Positions 26,266 through 34,360 of a DNA stretch of 64,000 bases are shown here, piece after piece; within the stretch, counting starts at the first letter, position 1, and every line of letters begins with the position of its first letter. Source of the stretch: Bacteroidales bacterium (lineage in GTDB: Bacteria; Bacteroidota; Bacteroidia; Bacteroidales; JAAYJT01); contig JACZJK010000005.1 in NCBI GenBank assembly GCA_014860575.1, forward strand, positions 1-64,000, read 5' to 3'. Made by a program: the position numbers and the translations under genes. The notes under the pieces were generated by a model. The model saw only the letters and a program-made list of their open reading frames with translations, did not search any database and had not been told where the DNA came from.

Positions 26266-27084
26266 TTATACTTCAAGAAAGTAATCCGATTCGCTGTTGC
26301 ATTCGGCGAAGCATTGTTTGGGTGTAAGGCCGGTGAGGGATTTGAAATCGTTTACAAAATGAGACTGGTCATAATAGCCACAAGCGTAGGCAAGTTCGGT
26401 TAGGGACTCATTCTGGTTGTGTTTGTGGTGGCGGAAAACATATTGCAGCCGGACAATTTTTAGAAACTCTTTCGGGTGCAAGCCAACAAAATCAAAGAAA
26501 ATACGGTTGTATTGTTTTTGACTCAAGCAGGCAACTGTAGCCAGTTCACCAACACTCACAAGCCCTTTATGCTGGTTTATGATCTCAATGGTTCGGGCCA
26601 GCCTACGCGAATTGTAAAGATGCTGGTCCGTCAGTTTGCTGATCAGATAATCTTCAATGATGCTGATCCTGGTTTTATGATCACCGGCAAGCGCGATTTT
26701 TTCAGTTAATTCAGGAGCAATCTGATGACCAAGCAAGGTGAGATCAACATTCTGGTTGGTGATCTCACTAATTGGCAGATCAAAAAACATCCTGGCTCCA
26801 TGGGGTTTGAAGAGAATGGACAGCATTCCTGTTTTTCCACATTGCTCCACATCATAAAACCTGGTTGACTGCCCCGAAATCAGTGACTGCGGTTGCAGCT
26901 CAGGCTTTTGGTTCGGAAAAAGGGTATTGAGCCTGTCGCCAAAATGGAAGATCAGTTCTACACAGCCATTTGGAATAATGCGTTGCTTTGTTGAAAGAGC
27001 CAGGCTGCTGTCCAATTCCAGTATCCAATAAAAACTGATAAATGGACGGAGCGCCTCCGCAGGTTTATAAAGGGAATAAAACAT
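26266..27084 (-). CDS. AraC family transcriptional regulator
   Basis: 272 residues from ATG 27084. The longer frame to 27147 would overlap the preceding gene and adds an unlikely Cys/Pro-rich tail. The N-terminal half (ALRPFISFYWILELD, IIPNGCVELIFHFGD, LSILFKPHGARMFFDLP) is the DUF6597-type sensing domain. The C-terminal half holds two helix-turn-helix motifs (VGELATVACLSQKQYNRIF and LTELAYACGYYDQSHFVNDF) ending in FKSLTGLTPKQ. It is a DNA-binding regulator; its target and effector are unknown. Confidence 0.88.
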   Translation of the reverse strand: MFYSLYKPAEALRPFISFYWILELDSSLALSTKQRIIPNGCVELIFHFGDRLNTLFPNQKPELQPQSLISGQSTRFYDVEQCGKTGMLSILFKPHGARMFFDLPISEITNQNVDLTLLGHQIAPELTEKIALAGDHKTRISIIEDYLISKLTDQHLYNSRRLARTIEIINQHKGLVSVGELATVACLSQKQYNRIFFDFVGLHPKEFLKIVRLQYVFRHHKHNQNESLTELAYACGYYDQSHFVNDFKSLTGLTPKQCFAECNSESDYFLEV

Positions 27085-27118
27085 CAATGCATCAGGTTGT
27101 GGTGGATTGCATTTGCAA

Positions 27119-27703
27119 TCAGAATAATTTTGCGAATCCCAGGCCAATTATAATGTTATCAATACCTCCGTTAGGTTGTTTGAGGCTGGCGTTTGAAATA
27201 TGCCTGAAACCACTGTAAACAGAGATTTCATATGGTTCACGGCTGAGCAATAGTTTTCTGCGGTAGGCGAGCAGAAAATTGTCGGAAAAGATAAATCCTT
27301 TTGCCTGTCGTTCAGTTTCCACACTGATGTAATACGGGCCGGCGCCAGCCAGCAAGCTGATCATATCCCAGTCAGTTAAGGCAATCCCGAGGTTGAGGTA
27401 AACGAATAAACCAAGCTCAAAATTAAACTTGTCAGTATAAGCCATTCCAATCTGCGGCCCGATGTCAATAGCCAGGCCTACTTTTTTTGCCGTTTTGATT
27501 AGCGGGAAACGCTGATAGTGCGCAAGCAACAGCGGCCTATAGGCGTAGCCCTCGGGTAAATCGTAATAATTGAATCCGTATTGAACCATCGCCCCCGATG
27601 CCCGCTGGTTGATATGGCGGTCGGCAAAGCGGCTCACCAGTTTTTGTGAGAACGCGTTCATACTGAAAAAAAAGCACAGAAGTAAAACCAGATATCTCGT
27701 CAT
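27119..27703 (-). CDS. PagL-like acyloxyacyl hydrolase / lipid A deacylase
   Basis: A 194-residue exported barrel protein with signal peptide 1-20 (ending MNAFSQ). The C-terminal FRHISNASLKQPNGGIDN carries the His-x-Ser and Asn-Ala pattern of PagL-type lipid A 3-O-deacylases, followed by a last strand IIIGLGFAKLF. It would remove acyl chains from lipid A in the outer membrane. The start is ATG 27703; a TTG precedes it directly. It lies 34 bases upstream of the AraC regulator on the same strand. Confidence 0.75.
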   Translation of the reverse strand: MTRYLVLLLCFFFSMNAFSQKLVSRFADRHINQRASGAMVQYGFNYYDLPEGYAYRPLLLAHYQRFPLIKTAKKVGLAIDIGPQIGMAYTDKFNFELGLFVYLNLGIALTDWDMISLLAGAGPYYISVETERQAKGFIFSDNFLLAYRRKLLLSREPYEISVYSGFRHISNASLKQPNGGIDNIIIGLGFAKLF

Positions 27704-27751
27704 CAATATTGTGGTTTGCTGAGTTTGCCTGCGAAGGTAGAAAAATACATT

Positions 27752-28585
27752 TTACAGGCGAATATTATATTTCACTTCACTAATGGTGCCTTTCCAGTAT
27801 TCGTACCGGCCACTTTCAAGGCGCCAGATCGCCATCAGTGAACCGGGAAATCTCAATTCTCCCTGTTGTTTGTAATCCCCCACTTCTGCTGAGAATGGGG
27901 TCAGCACATTGCCTTTTTCTGGATGCTTGTAATACCTGTCGCTGGTTTCGAACCGGATCATTTCGCCAATGTTGTTGAAATAGAAAATGCCGCTCACATC
28001 AATTCCTTCGTGAACCAAGCGGGCATTGGCGCTATTCTCATCAATGGCCTCCCACTCAATATAATTAGCCAATGCATAACCCGGAACCAGCAAGGCTTCC
28101 GCAAGAATGATTAGTAAGGCGGATTGTGCAATCTCCCTTTCTTTTTCATCAAAAACAGTGAACAGGTTTGCTACCTTGCCATACATATGGCCTTGCCCGC
28201 CAAAGTATATATCGCGGCCGTCAAAAGGGATCACTCCAAACATCCTGGCTTTCATGTAGGCAATCCTGAACGGATCTTCAACACTGTTAAACTGGTAGGT
28301 TTTTAACTTCATCCATTTTTTGTCAGGCGCCATTTTTATGTGACTGTTGGCCCAAACCACCTCAGCGTTCATAGGAACCGGCTTGCCAATGAAACCACAA
28401 TATTCAAAATAGCGTTGCACCGGTTCAGGTAAATGGCTTATATCTTCTTTTGTGAGAACCTTTTCCGATCCGTCAGAAGATTGAAAATGAGCTTGCAGGT
28501 CATTTTCATAAGTTCGTTTTATGGAAGTGCAGGAAGTTAAAAGCATAAAAATTGCTATTAAGCCGGAAATTTCAATTCGGGTCAT
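27752..28585 (-). CDS. Lipoprotein of the DUF6544 type
   Basis: A 277-residue lipoprotein with lipobox LLTSC at about residue 18. The mature part includes LPEPVQRYFEYCGFIGKPVP, MKARMFGVIPFDGRDIYFGG, GHMYGKVANLFTVFD and GIFYFNNIGEMIRFETSDRY, which I associate with DUF6544. No catalytic residues can be assigned. It is probably attached to the inner or outer membrane. It stands alone between peptidase and PagL-like genes. Confidence 0.7.
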   Translation of the reverse strand: MTRIEISGLIAIFMLLTSCTSIKRTYENDLQAHFQSSDGSEKVLTKEDISHLPEPVQRYFEYCGFIGKPVPMNAEVVWANSHIKMAPDKKWMKLKTYQFNSVEDPFRIAYMKARMFGVIPFDGRDIYFGGQGHMYGKVANLFTVFDEKEREIAQSALLIILAEALLVPGYALANYIEWEAIDENSANARLVHEGIDVSGIFYFNNIGEMIRFETSDRYYKHPEKGNVLTPFSAEVGDYKQQGELRFPGSLMAIWRLESGRYEYWKGTISEVKYNIRL

Positions 28586-28717
28586 TTTTTTTGGTTTTCA
28601 GACTTCAAAACTAAGATTTGAAATCAACGGACAGGATGTGAATTATTTTGAATGACGGTGTTTGTAATTTAAACAAGGAATATTAAGGTATGAATTACCA
28701 AAGTCAGCACCTTGTAC

Positions 28718-30481
28718 TTACTGTTTTGTGATTCTCCCCACAGGGTATACATTCTTCTTCTGATCCCACCAGGGTGTCTTCGTGTAGAACCAATTAAGCA
28801 TAGCCCATTGGCTGCTGAATAGTTCAGGGTTGTTTGCTTTCATTTCTTCGAACTCAATGCGCAGGCTTTCATCTTCCAGCAGCATTTGCTGTGCCAACGG
28901 TTCCATCACATAAGTTTCTCCATATTCTTTCTGTTCAAAAATGGCATTGAAGAATCCCCATTGCAGAAATGAATCGCTACTGCCGGGTTCAAGCATGCGG
29001 GCAATCAGCCGGGCTTTGGGTTGGTTCATAGAAACGATAACGGAACCGGGATGGAAGGTTCTTTCTTCGCTGAATAGGATTCCCTCAGCATTTACCATAT
29101 GCCTTCCTTCATTGGGTGCATTGCGAAAATTTGGGTTTTCAAAACGATAAGTTTCAACTACCATTTTTACCGGTTTATCAATGCGTTGCATCTCAATTCC
29201 GTGAACCTGCACCCGTTCAATTACCTCCTGCCATTCGGCCGGGATGATGAAGGCTTCGGGAAGCATAGCGGTGGCTGATGGAACATTATTATCAAAAAGC
29301 GGCAGGGTAAAAGTTACAGCTTGATCGGGGTAATACTGGAACCAGGGCCCACCAGTCAGCGGACTGGTTTCGATGTTGTATTCCACACCTAAGAAATCTA
29401 CCATCACGCTATCGATCTGGCTTATGGTAAACCCAAGCGGAAAAGGTTCTTGCCTGAACTCAGCTGAGGCGGCAAATAAATCGGCTTTGTCAATGAGGTC
29501 AATTAGTGTTTGCCCTTCATACTTAAGGATTTGCATGGTATGAATGATCATTTCGTAAGTAGCATTCACCCGTGTTTTGTAATCTTTGAGCATGTGGGTT
29601 TCAACCAATAATCCCGGTCGGTTCAACAGGGCAGTGTAACCTTGTGAGAGCATTCCGGGTGCAGCTCCACTTCTTAGTCCGCTGCGCGGATCGTGCCACT
29701 GCCTGAACTGCACATAACGGAAAATTGGAAAGCCCGAAGCCTCCATTTTTTTACTCACTTCCGGTTCGTAAACATTGGTTTGCCAAAGGGTTAAGCCTTT
29801 ATCCATGTTACCATGGGTTTCAAGCATATACGTAAGGGCATACTGGTAGTCAGCGCCATTGGTGGTGTGGCAGTCAATAAAAAAATGAGGTAGCCATTCG
29901 CTGAAAAGTTTCAACCAGGCTTTCATTTCCAGCGCATCTGCCTTAATAAAATCACGATTAAGATTGAGGTTTTGTGCATTGGTACGCCAGCCCATTTCCT
30001 TAGGACCGTTCTGGTTGATACGATTGTATGGTCCGAACCGGTCATACCCGTCAACATTAAAAATGGGGATGAACAGTATGGTGATATTGTCGAGTAATTC
30101 CAGGTGTTTTCCATGGATGATCATGTCGCGTATCAACAGAAACCCGGCGTCTTTGCCGTCAGGTTCTCCGGGATGAATGCCTGCCTCGATAAGCAGGATT
30201 AGCTTTTCATCCTTATCCTGGGGTTCGAACCGTTGATCCTTATCAATAATCAGCAATGGCAAATCCCTTCCTTGTGGACTAACCCCAAAACTTGTAAAAT
30301 GAACTAAAGGCGAATGCGAAGCGAGGCGCATGCAAAATTCAATGGTTTGCTCATAATTGGGTGTTTCAAGAAAGTTTGATTGCTCATAAAGCGTTTGCCA
30401 ATCGCTTTGTTGCGCCTGGTTTTGCAGAGGCAACCCAATGATAATTGTTACAACTAAGGCAAAGATTATTTTAGTGTTCAT
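28718..30481 (-). CDS. M14 family zinc carboxypeptidase
   Basis: 587 residues from ATG 30481, where a signal peptide begins (MNTKIIFALVVTIIIGLPLQ then NQAQQ). The zinc ligands are visible in EAGIHPGEPDGKDAG (His and Glu) and FFIDCHTTNGADY (His). The Arg/Asn pair is in NAQNLNLNRDF. It is an exported metallopeptidase that trims peptides from the C-terminus or acts on cell-wall or other amide bonds. The C-terminal 200 residues form an accessory domain. It follows mtnA by 13 bases in the same direction. Confidence 0.85.
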   Translation of the reverse strand: MNTKIIFALVVTIIIGLPLQNQAQQSDWQTLYEQSNFLETPNYEQTIEFCMRLASHSPLVHFTSFGVSPQGRDLPLLIIDKDQRFEPQDKDEKLILLIEAGIHPGEPDGKDAGFLLIRDMIIHGKHLELLDNITILFIPIFNVDGYDRFGPYNRINQNGPKEMGWRTNAQNLNLNRDFIKADALEMKAWLKLFSEWLPHFFIDCHTTNGADYQYALTYMLETHGNMDKGLTLWQTNVYEPEVSKKMEASGFPIFRYVQFRQWHDPRSGLRSGAAPGMLSQGYTALLNRPGLLVETHMLKDYKTRVNATYEMIIHTMQILKYEGQTLIDLIDKADLFAASAEFRQEPFPLGFTISQIDSVMVDFLGVEYNIETSPLTGGPWFQYYPDQAVTFTLPLFDNNVPSATAMLPEAFIIPAEWQEVIERVQVHGIEMQRIDKPVKMVVETYRFENPNFRNAPNEGRHMVNAEGILFSEERTFHPGSVIVSMNQPKARLIARMLEPGSSDSFLQWGFFNAIFEQKEYGETYVMEPLAQQMLLEDESLRIEFEEMKANNPELFSSQWAMLNWFYTKTPWWDQKKNVYPVGRITKQ

Positions 30482-30494
30482 AAAGTGAGTGGTT

Positions 30495-31532
30495 TTATTT
30501 AAAAAGTCTGGAAATAGATTCAGCATTTGGTTTGATAGTCCCTTTGCTGGTGATAAATCCTGTAATATATGCTGCAGGAGTTACATCAAAGGCAGGGTTC
30601 AAAGCTGATGATCCCGGAGCAGCAACCCTGATTTCTTCAAGCCGTCCTTCAAGGTTCATACCCGACATGTATAGCAGTTCATCGGGATCGCGCATTTCAA
30701 TGGGAATGTCTTTTCCGGTTTGACAATTCATATCGAATGTGGAAAGAGGGGCAGCCACATAAAACGGGATGCCGAAAGTTTTAGCCAGGATTGCTTTCTC
30801 AAGTGTTCCGATTTTATTGGCAACATCGCCGTTGGCAGCAACGCGGTCGGTTCCCACAATAACCAGTTGGATGTTGCCCTGCTGTATAAAATGCCCTGAT
30901 GCATTATCGGCTATTATATAATGAGTAATGTTTTCATTGCCCAGTTCCCAGGCAGTGAGCCGGGCGCCCTGGTTGCGGGGGCGGGTTTCATCCACGAAAA
31001 CGCTGAAATTTATTCCTTTTCGCTTTGCTTCGTATATTGGCGCCAATGCGCTGCCGTAATCAACAAAGGCCAGCCAACCGGCATTGCAGTGAGTAAGAAT
31101 TCCCATGCCATCTTTGATCAGTTCTTTCCCAACTTCGCCAATTCGCTTCCCTTCATGCAGATTTTCTCCGGCAAGTTGTAAAGCAGTTTCAATGGCTGAT
31201 TCTATAGAATCTGCATTGTAAACCTTTTGGGTCGCATAAAAAAGATCGCGGGCGGTGGGGCGAGTTGCCTCAATGCTTTTTTTGGCTTCAGGCAGATAAT
31301 CTTCTCTCTCAGAACCACTAGCTTGAATAAATGCCTGTGCCATGGCAAATCCTGCAGCAGCGCCAATCGCACCGGCTCCGCGCACATTCATGTTGCGGAT
31401 TGCCTCGGCAGTTTCCTGCCAGGTACTACAAACCATGATTTCAAAGGCAAACGGAAGCTTGTTCTGGTCAATCATGTGAACCAGTCCATTTTCGAACCAG
31501 ATGGTTAAAAAGTGTTTTCCGTTGACTTCCAT
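30495..31532 (-). CDS. mtnA: S-methyl-5-thioribose-1-phosphate isomerase
   Basis: A 345-residue eIF2B-like isomerase of the methionine salvage pathway, converting methylthioribose-1-phosphate to methylthioribulose-1-phosphate. Conserved segments are NVRGAGAIGAAAGFAMA, RPTARDLFYA, THCNAGWLAF (catalytic Cys), VDETRPRNQGARLTAWEL and GTDRVAANGDVANKIGT (catalytic Asp). No other salvage genes are adjacent, so it may serve a partial pathway. It is probably transcribed with the M14 peptidase gene. Confidence 0.93.
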   Translation of the reverse strand: MEVNGKHFLTIWFENGLVHMIDQNKLPFAFEIMVCSTWQETAEAIRNMNVRGAGAIGAAAGFAMAQAFIQASGSEREDYLPEAKKSIEATRPTARDLFYATQKVYNADSIESAIETALQLAGENLHEGKRIGEVGKELIKDGMGILTHCNAGWLAFVDYGSALAPIYEAKRKGINFSVFVDETRPRNQGARLTAWELGNENITHYIIADNASGHFIQQGNIQLVIVGTDRVAANGDVANKIGTLEKAILAKTFGIPFYVAAPLSTFDMNCQTGKDIPIEMRDPDELLYMSGMNLEGRLEEIRVAAPGSSALNPAFDVTPAAYITGFITSKGTIKPNAESISRLFK

Positions 31533-31637
31533 TTGTTAGAATAATTGCTCTGCAGGCATGAAATGCAAAAATACAGAAAGGATTCAAGCCTGTCAGTTTT
31601 GATTATGACTTCCGGATCAATAAAAAACCTCAAGGCG

Positions 31638-31666
31638 GGTAACCTTTTTCTTGCAATGGCTATATG
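31638..31666 (+). promoter_or_regulatory. ECF-type promoter of the first CDCL gene
   Basis: GGTAACC at 31638-31644, then 14 bases, then GCTATATG at 31659-31666. The same two blocks with the same spacing occur at 34294-34322 and, on the minus strand, at 40793-40821 before the ECF sigma gene. The -10 block lies 46 bases before the ATG, as at the second CDCL gene. Confidence 0.7.
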
Positions 31667-31704
31667 GAGGCATTAAACCATAAAACCTGAAAATTTAATT
31701 TGTT

Positions 31705-34128
31705 ATGAGAAACCGAATTTTATTTCTTTTCATCCCCATCATTTATGTAATGATTTTTATAAGCGCCTGTAAAAAGGAAGAAGTAGATTCCCCGATCAGC
31801 ACGAAAGATGTAAGCAAATATTTGCAGGAGTTGCCTGCCTGGAGTCAGTTTTCCCCACCTGGACAAGCCCAGGCGCCCACTCCGAAGGGTGAGCCGGTAC
31901 CTTTGGAGGATGTTGTTTTGGATGTGGAGGAGATCAACGAAGATGGCAGTATTACACTACTCGAAGACGTAACCTATTCCTGCCAGTCGCAACCCTTTAC
32001 CCTTGCCGACAACCCGCAGCAGATAGCCATGTACAGTCCTGACCGTGAGATTCTTTACGCCGGTGCACTCATCCAGGGTAAAAGCCATCGCGACGGGCTG
32101 GGAAGCCTGCTGGGGTTGCCCATAGCCGAGCGGGCCGCTATCAGGGTATCCATTCCGGGTCTGGCCAACGACGATAACTTCCGTACTGTTGAAAATCCCA
32201 GCCAGGCCACCGTTGATCAGGCCATTGGTTCGATGATTGGTAATGCAACGGCAAGTGGCCTCGCCACACCCAGTTCTATCAACTTCAAAATGGAAACTTA
32301 CTACAGTGAAAAGCAATCGGCACTGCAGATGGGCATCTCTGGAAACTACCTGGGTTTTGAAGCCTCTGCCAGCGGCAGCATTGATCAGCAGCGATCCGAA
32401 ACAACAATAACGGCACAGTTTTACCAGAAGATGTACGAAGTGGTGGTGGAAGCCCCGCAGAGCCCTGGTGATTTTTTCAGTGCCGGTTTCACCCAGGCCA
32501 AACTGGAGCAACAGATCAGCCAGGGGCGCATCGGGCCCGACAACTTACCGGTTTATGTGTCCAATATCGTGTATGGAAGAATGATGATGTTTTCGATCAC
32601 ATCCACCGCAAGCGAATCCGACATCAGGGCAACCATGCAGGCAGGGTATAGCGGAATCGGCGGAAGCGTGGGTGCCAATCTGAGTGCCAAACAGGAATCT
32701 ATCCTTCAGGAGTCGAAGATCAAGATCACATCCATTGGTGGAGATGCCGAAGCTACACTGGCTATGATCCGGTCAGGTGATTGGTCGCAGTATTTTACAA
32801 ATACTGCCCCGCTGTCGAGCGCGGCTCCGATGAGCTACACCTTCCGCAACCTGGGAGATGGAAGCATTGCCAGCGTTACAGAAGCAACCGAGTACAACAT
32901 CCGTTCCTGCAGCGCCACACAGGCTACTCCGGGCACATTCAATTTTCTGAATGCACAGAACCTTAGCCTGCCTGTTCCAGCTCCCGTAACAGTGATGATG
33001 GGAGATGTGAACGGCAACGGACTACAGGATCTGATCTACAATCATGTAAGTGCAAATTCAAACCAGACCGTGATAGCGTTTTCGAACGGAAATGGCACTT
33101 TTACCATGGGCACACCAACTTCCCATAGTGCCTCACCCACGCATGGCTGGAGCCAATATGTGGTAAAAGTGGGCGACTTCAACAATGATGGCCGCGATGA
33201 TCTGGCCTGGGGCCGGGTGCTGACAACCAATCACACTTACATCGGTGTATCGAATGGTGACGGCAGCTTTGAGGAGATGCCCGTGTTCACGAAAGGCCCT
33301 GCCTCTGTCGGTTGGGGTACAAACTACAAGTTCGAAGTAGGAAATATTGACGGCAAGGATGGTGATGATCTGATCTGGAATGTGTTGATTGGCACCAACA
33401 GAACCTATATATCTTTTTCGAATGGTGACGGTACGTTTGGAATCAATAATTATGAACCAACAGCCGGGATGTTTCAGGATCATCCCTTAAGTGCGTGGAC
33501 CGGGAATGAAGCGTTTGCCGTAGCCGACATCAATGGGAATGGTCGCGATGATTTGATCTGGTACACACAAGGTATAAATGTTCACCATGTCTATGTTGCT
33601 GAATCGGTCGGCGATGTGGCGGGGTCTGTTTTGAGTTTCAAAAGTCGGTTTGATCGTGGATCAGGCGGCTGGACAAACTATAAAGTTGTTGTCGGAAATA
33701 TAGACGGCAACGCCGGGGCCGACATGGTGTGGGTAAATCCACTTGTTGCGGAAAGCATTCCTGTTCACAGAGATCTGAGCACCGGAGTAACTCCGGCGCT
33801 GGAAGCAGGTTCTTTGCAGTGGATTGCCCGTGCCGGAGGTCCATGTGATTGGCAGATAAGACTTCTGGATGTTAACGGAGATGGGCGAAAAGACTTACTC
33901 GCCAATTCCCTGGAAACCGTAAATCACGTGGTGATTGGTCTTGGAAAAGCCAATGGTGATTTTGATTTCTCACGCATCAGCCAGGACCATCCGGCCGGCG
34001 ACCAATGGTCGCAGTTCCAAATCCTGACTGGCGACATCAACGGCGACTCACGCGAGGATGTAATTTACGTGAACGCTGATGCCACAAATACCGTATATGT
34101 GGGAATAGCCCGGGGCAGTGCGCAATAA
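31705..34128 (+). CDS. CDC-like pore-forming lipoprotein with seven FG-GAP/VCBS repeats
   Basis: An 807-residue lipoprotein (signal with lipobox FISAC; the mature N-terminus CKKEEV is charged like surface-export signals in this phylum). Residues about 85-425 match the thiol-activated cytolysin/CDC core: YSCQSQPF, LIQGKSH, amphipathic TMH-type stretches rich in Ser/Gly/Ala, VVVEAPQSPGDFFS and the hallmark VYGR (Tyr290-Arg292) followed by MMMFSITSTASESDIRATM. The cholesterol-binding undecapeptide is absent. From about 428 seven repeats of the form GD-NGNG-DL follow, predicted to fold as a seven-bladed propeller in place of CDC domain 4. It probably assembles pores with the neighbour at 34361. 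Target membrane unknown. Confidence 0.85.
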   Translation: MRNRILFLFIPIIYVMIFISACKKEEVDSPISTKDVSKYLQELPAWSQFSPPGQAQAPTPKGEPVPLEDVVLDVEEINEDGSITLLEDVTYSCQSQPFTLADNPQQIAMYSPDREILYAGALIQGKSHRDGLGSLLGLPIAERAAIRVSIPGLANDDNFRTVENPSQATVDQAIGSMIGNATASGLATPSSINFKMETYYSEKQSALQMGISGNYLGFEASASGSIDQQRSETTITAQFYQKMYEVVVEAPQSPGDFFSAGFTQAKLEQQISQGRIGPDNLPVYVSNIVYGRMMMFSITSTASESDIRATMQAGYSGIGGSVGANLSAKQESILQESKIKITSIGGDAEATLAMIRSGDWSQYFTNTAPLSSAAPMSYTFRNLGDGSIASVTEATEYNIRSCSATQATPGTFNFLNAQNLSLPVPAPVTVMMGDVNGNGLQDLIYNHVSANSNQTVIAFSNGNGTFTMGTPTSHSASPTHGWSQYVVKVGDFNNDGRDDLAWGRVLTTNHTYIGVSNGDGSFEEMPVFTKGPASVGWGTNYKFEVGNIDGKDGDDLIWNVLIGTNRTYISFSNGDGTFGINNYEPTAGMFQDHPLSAWTGNEAFAVADINGNGRDDLIWYTQGINVHHVYVAESVGDVAGSVLSFKSRFDRGSGGWTNYKVVVGNIDGNAGADMVWVNPLVAESIPVHRDLSTGVTPALEAGSLQWIARAGGPCDWQIRLLDVNGDGRKDLLANSLETVNHVVIGLGKANGDFDFSRISQDHPAGDQWSQFQILTGDINGDSREDVIYVNADATNTVYVGIARGSAQ

Positions 34129-34208
34129 GTTGCGGTTCAAATGAGCTTTCTCCTTAAATGCTTTAGTCATCCGGTGGACTTGAAGCAAAAGACAGTGTAG
34201 AACTTGGA

Positions 34209-34242
34209 AGTGGTCGGACGATTTTATAATCATCCGACCACT
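34209..34242 (+). terminator. Terminator hairpin after the first CDCL gene
   Basis: AGTGGTCGGA (34209-34218) pairs perfectly with TCCGACCACT (34233-34242); an A-rich run follows. It separates the two CDCL genes, each of which has its own promoter copy. Confidence 0.6.
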
Positions 34243-34293
34243 CAATATTCATAAAAAAAATGCTTTGCTCCGCCTGAAACAAACCTCCAAGCA

Positions 34294-34322
34294 GGTAACC
34301 TTTTATATTCAATTGCTATATG
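34294..34322 (+). promoter_or_regulatory. ECF-type promoter of the second CDCL gene
   Basis: GGTAACC (34294-34300), 14-base spacer, GCTATATG (34315-34322). The leader after it is about 90 percent identical to that of the first CDCL gene through the signal peptide codons. Confidence 0.7.
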
Positions 34323-34360
34323 GAGGCATTAAACCATAAAAACTGAAAATTCAATTTGTT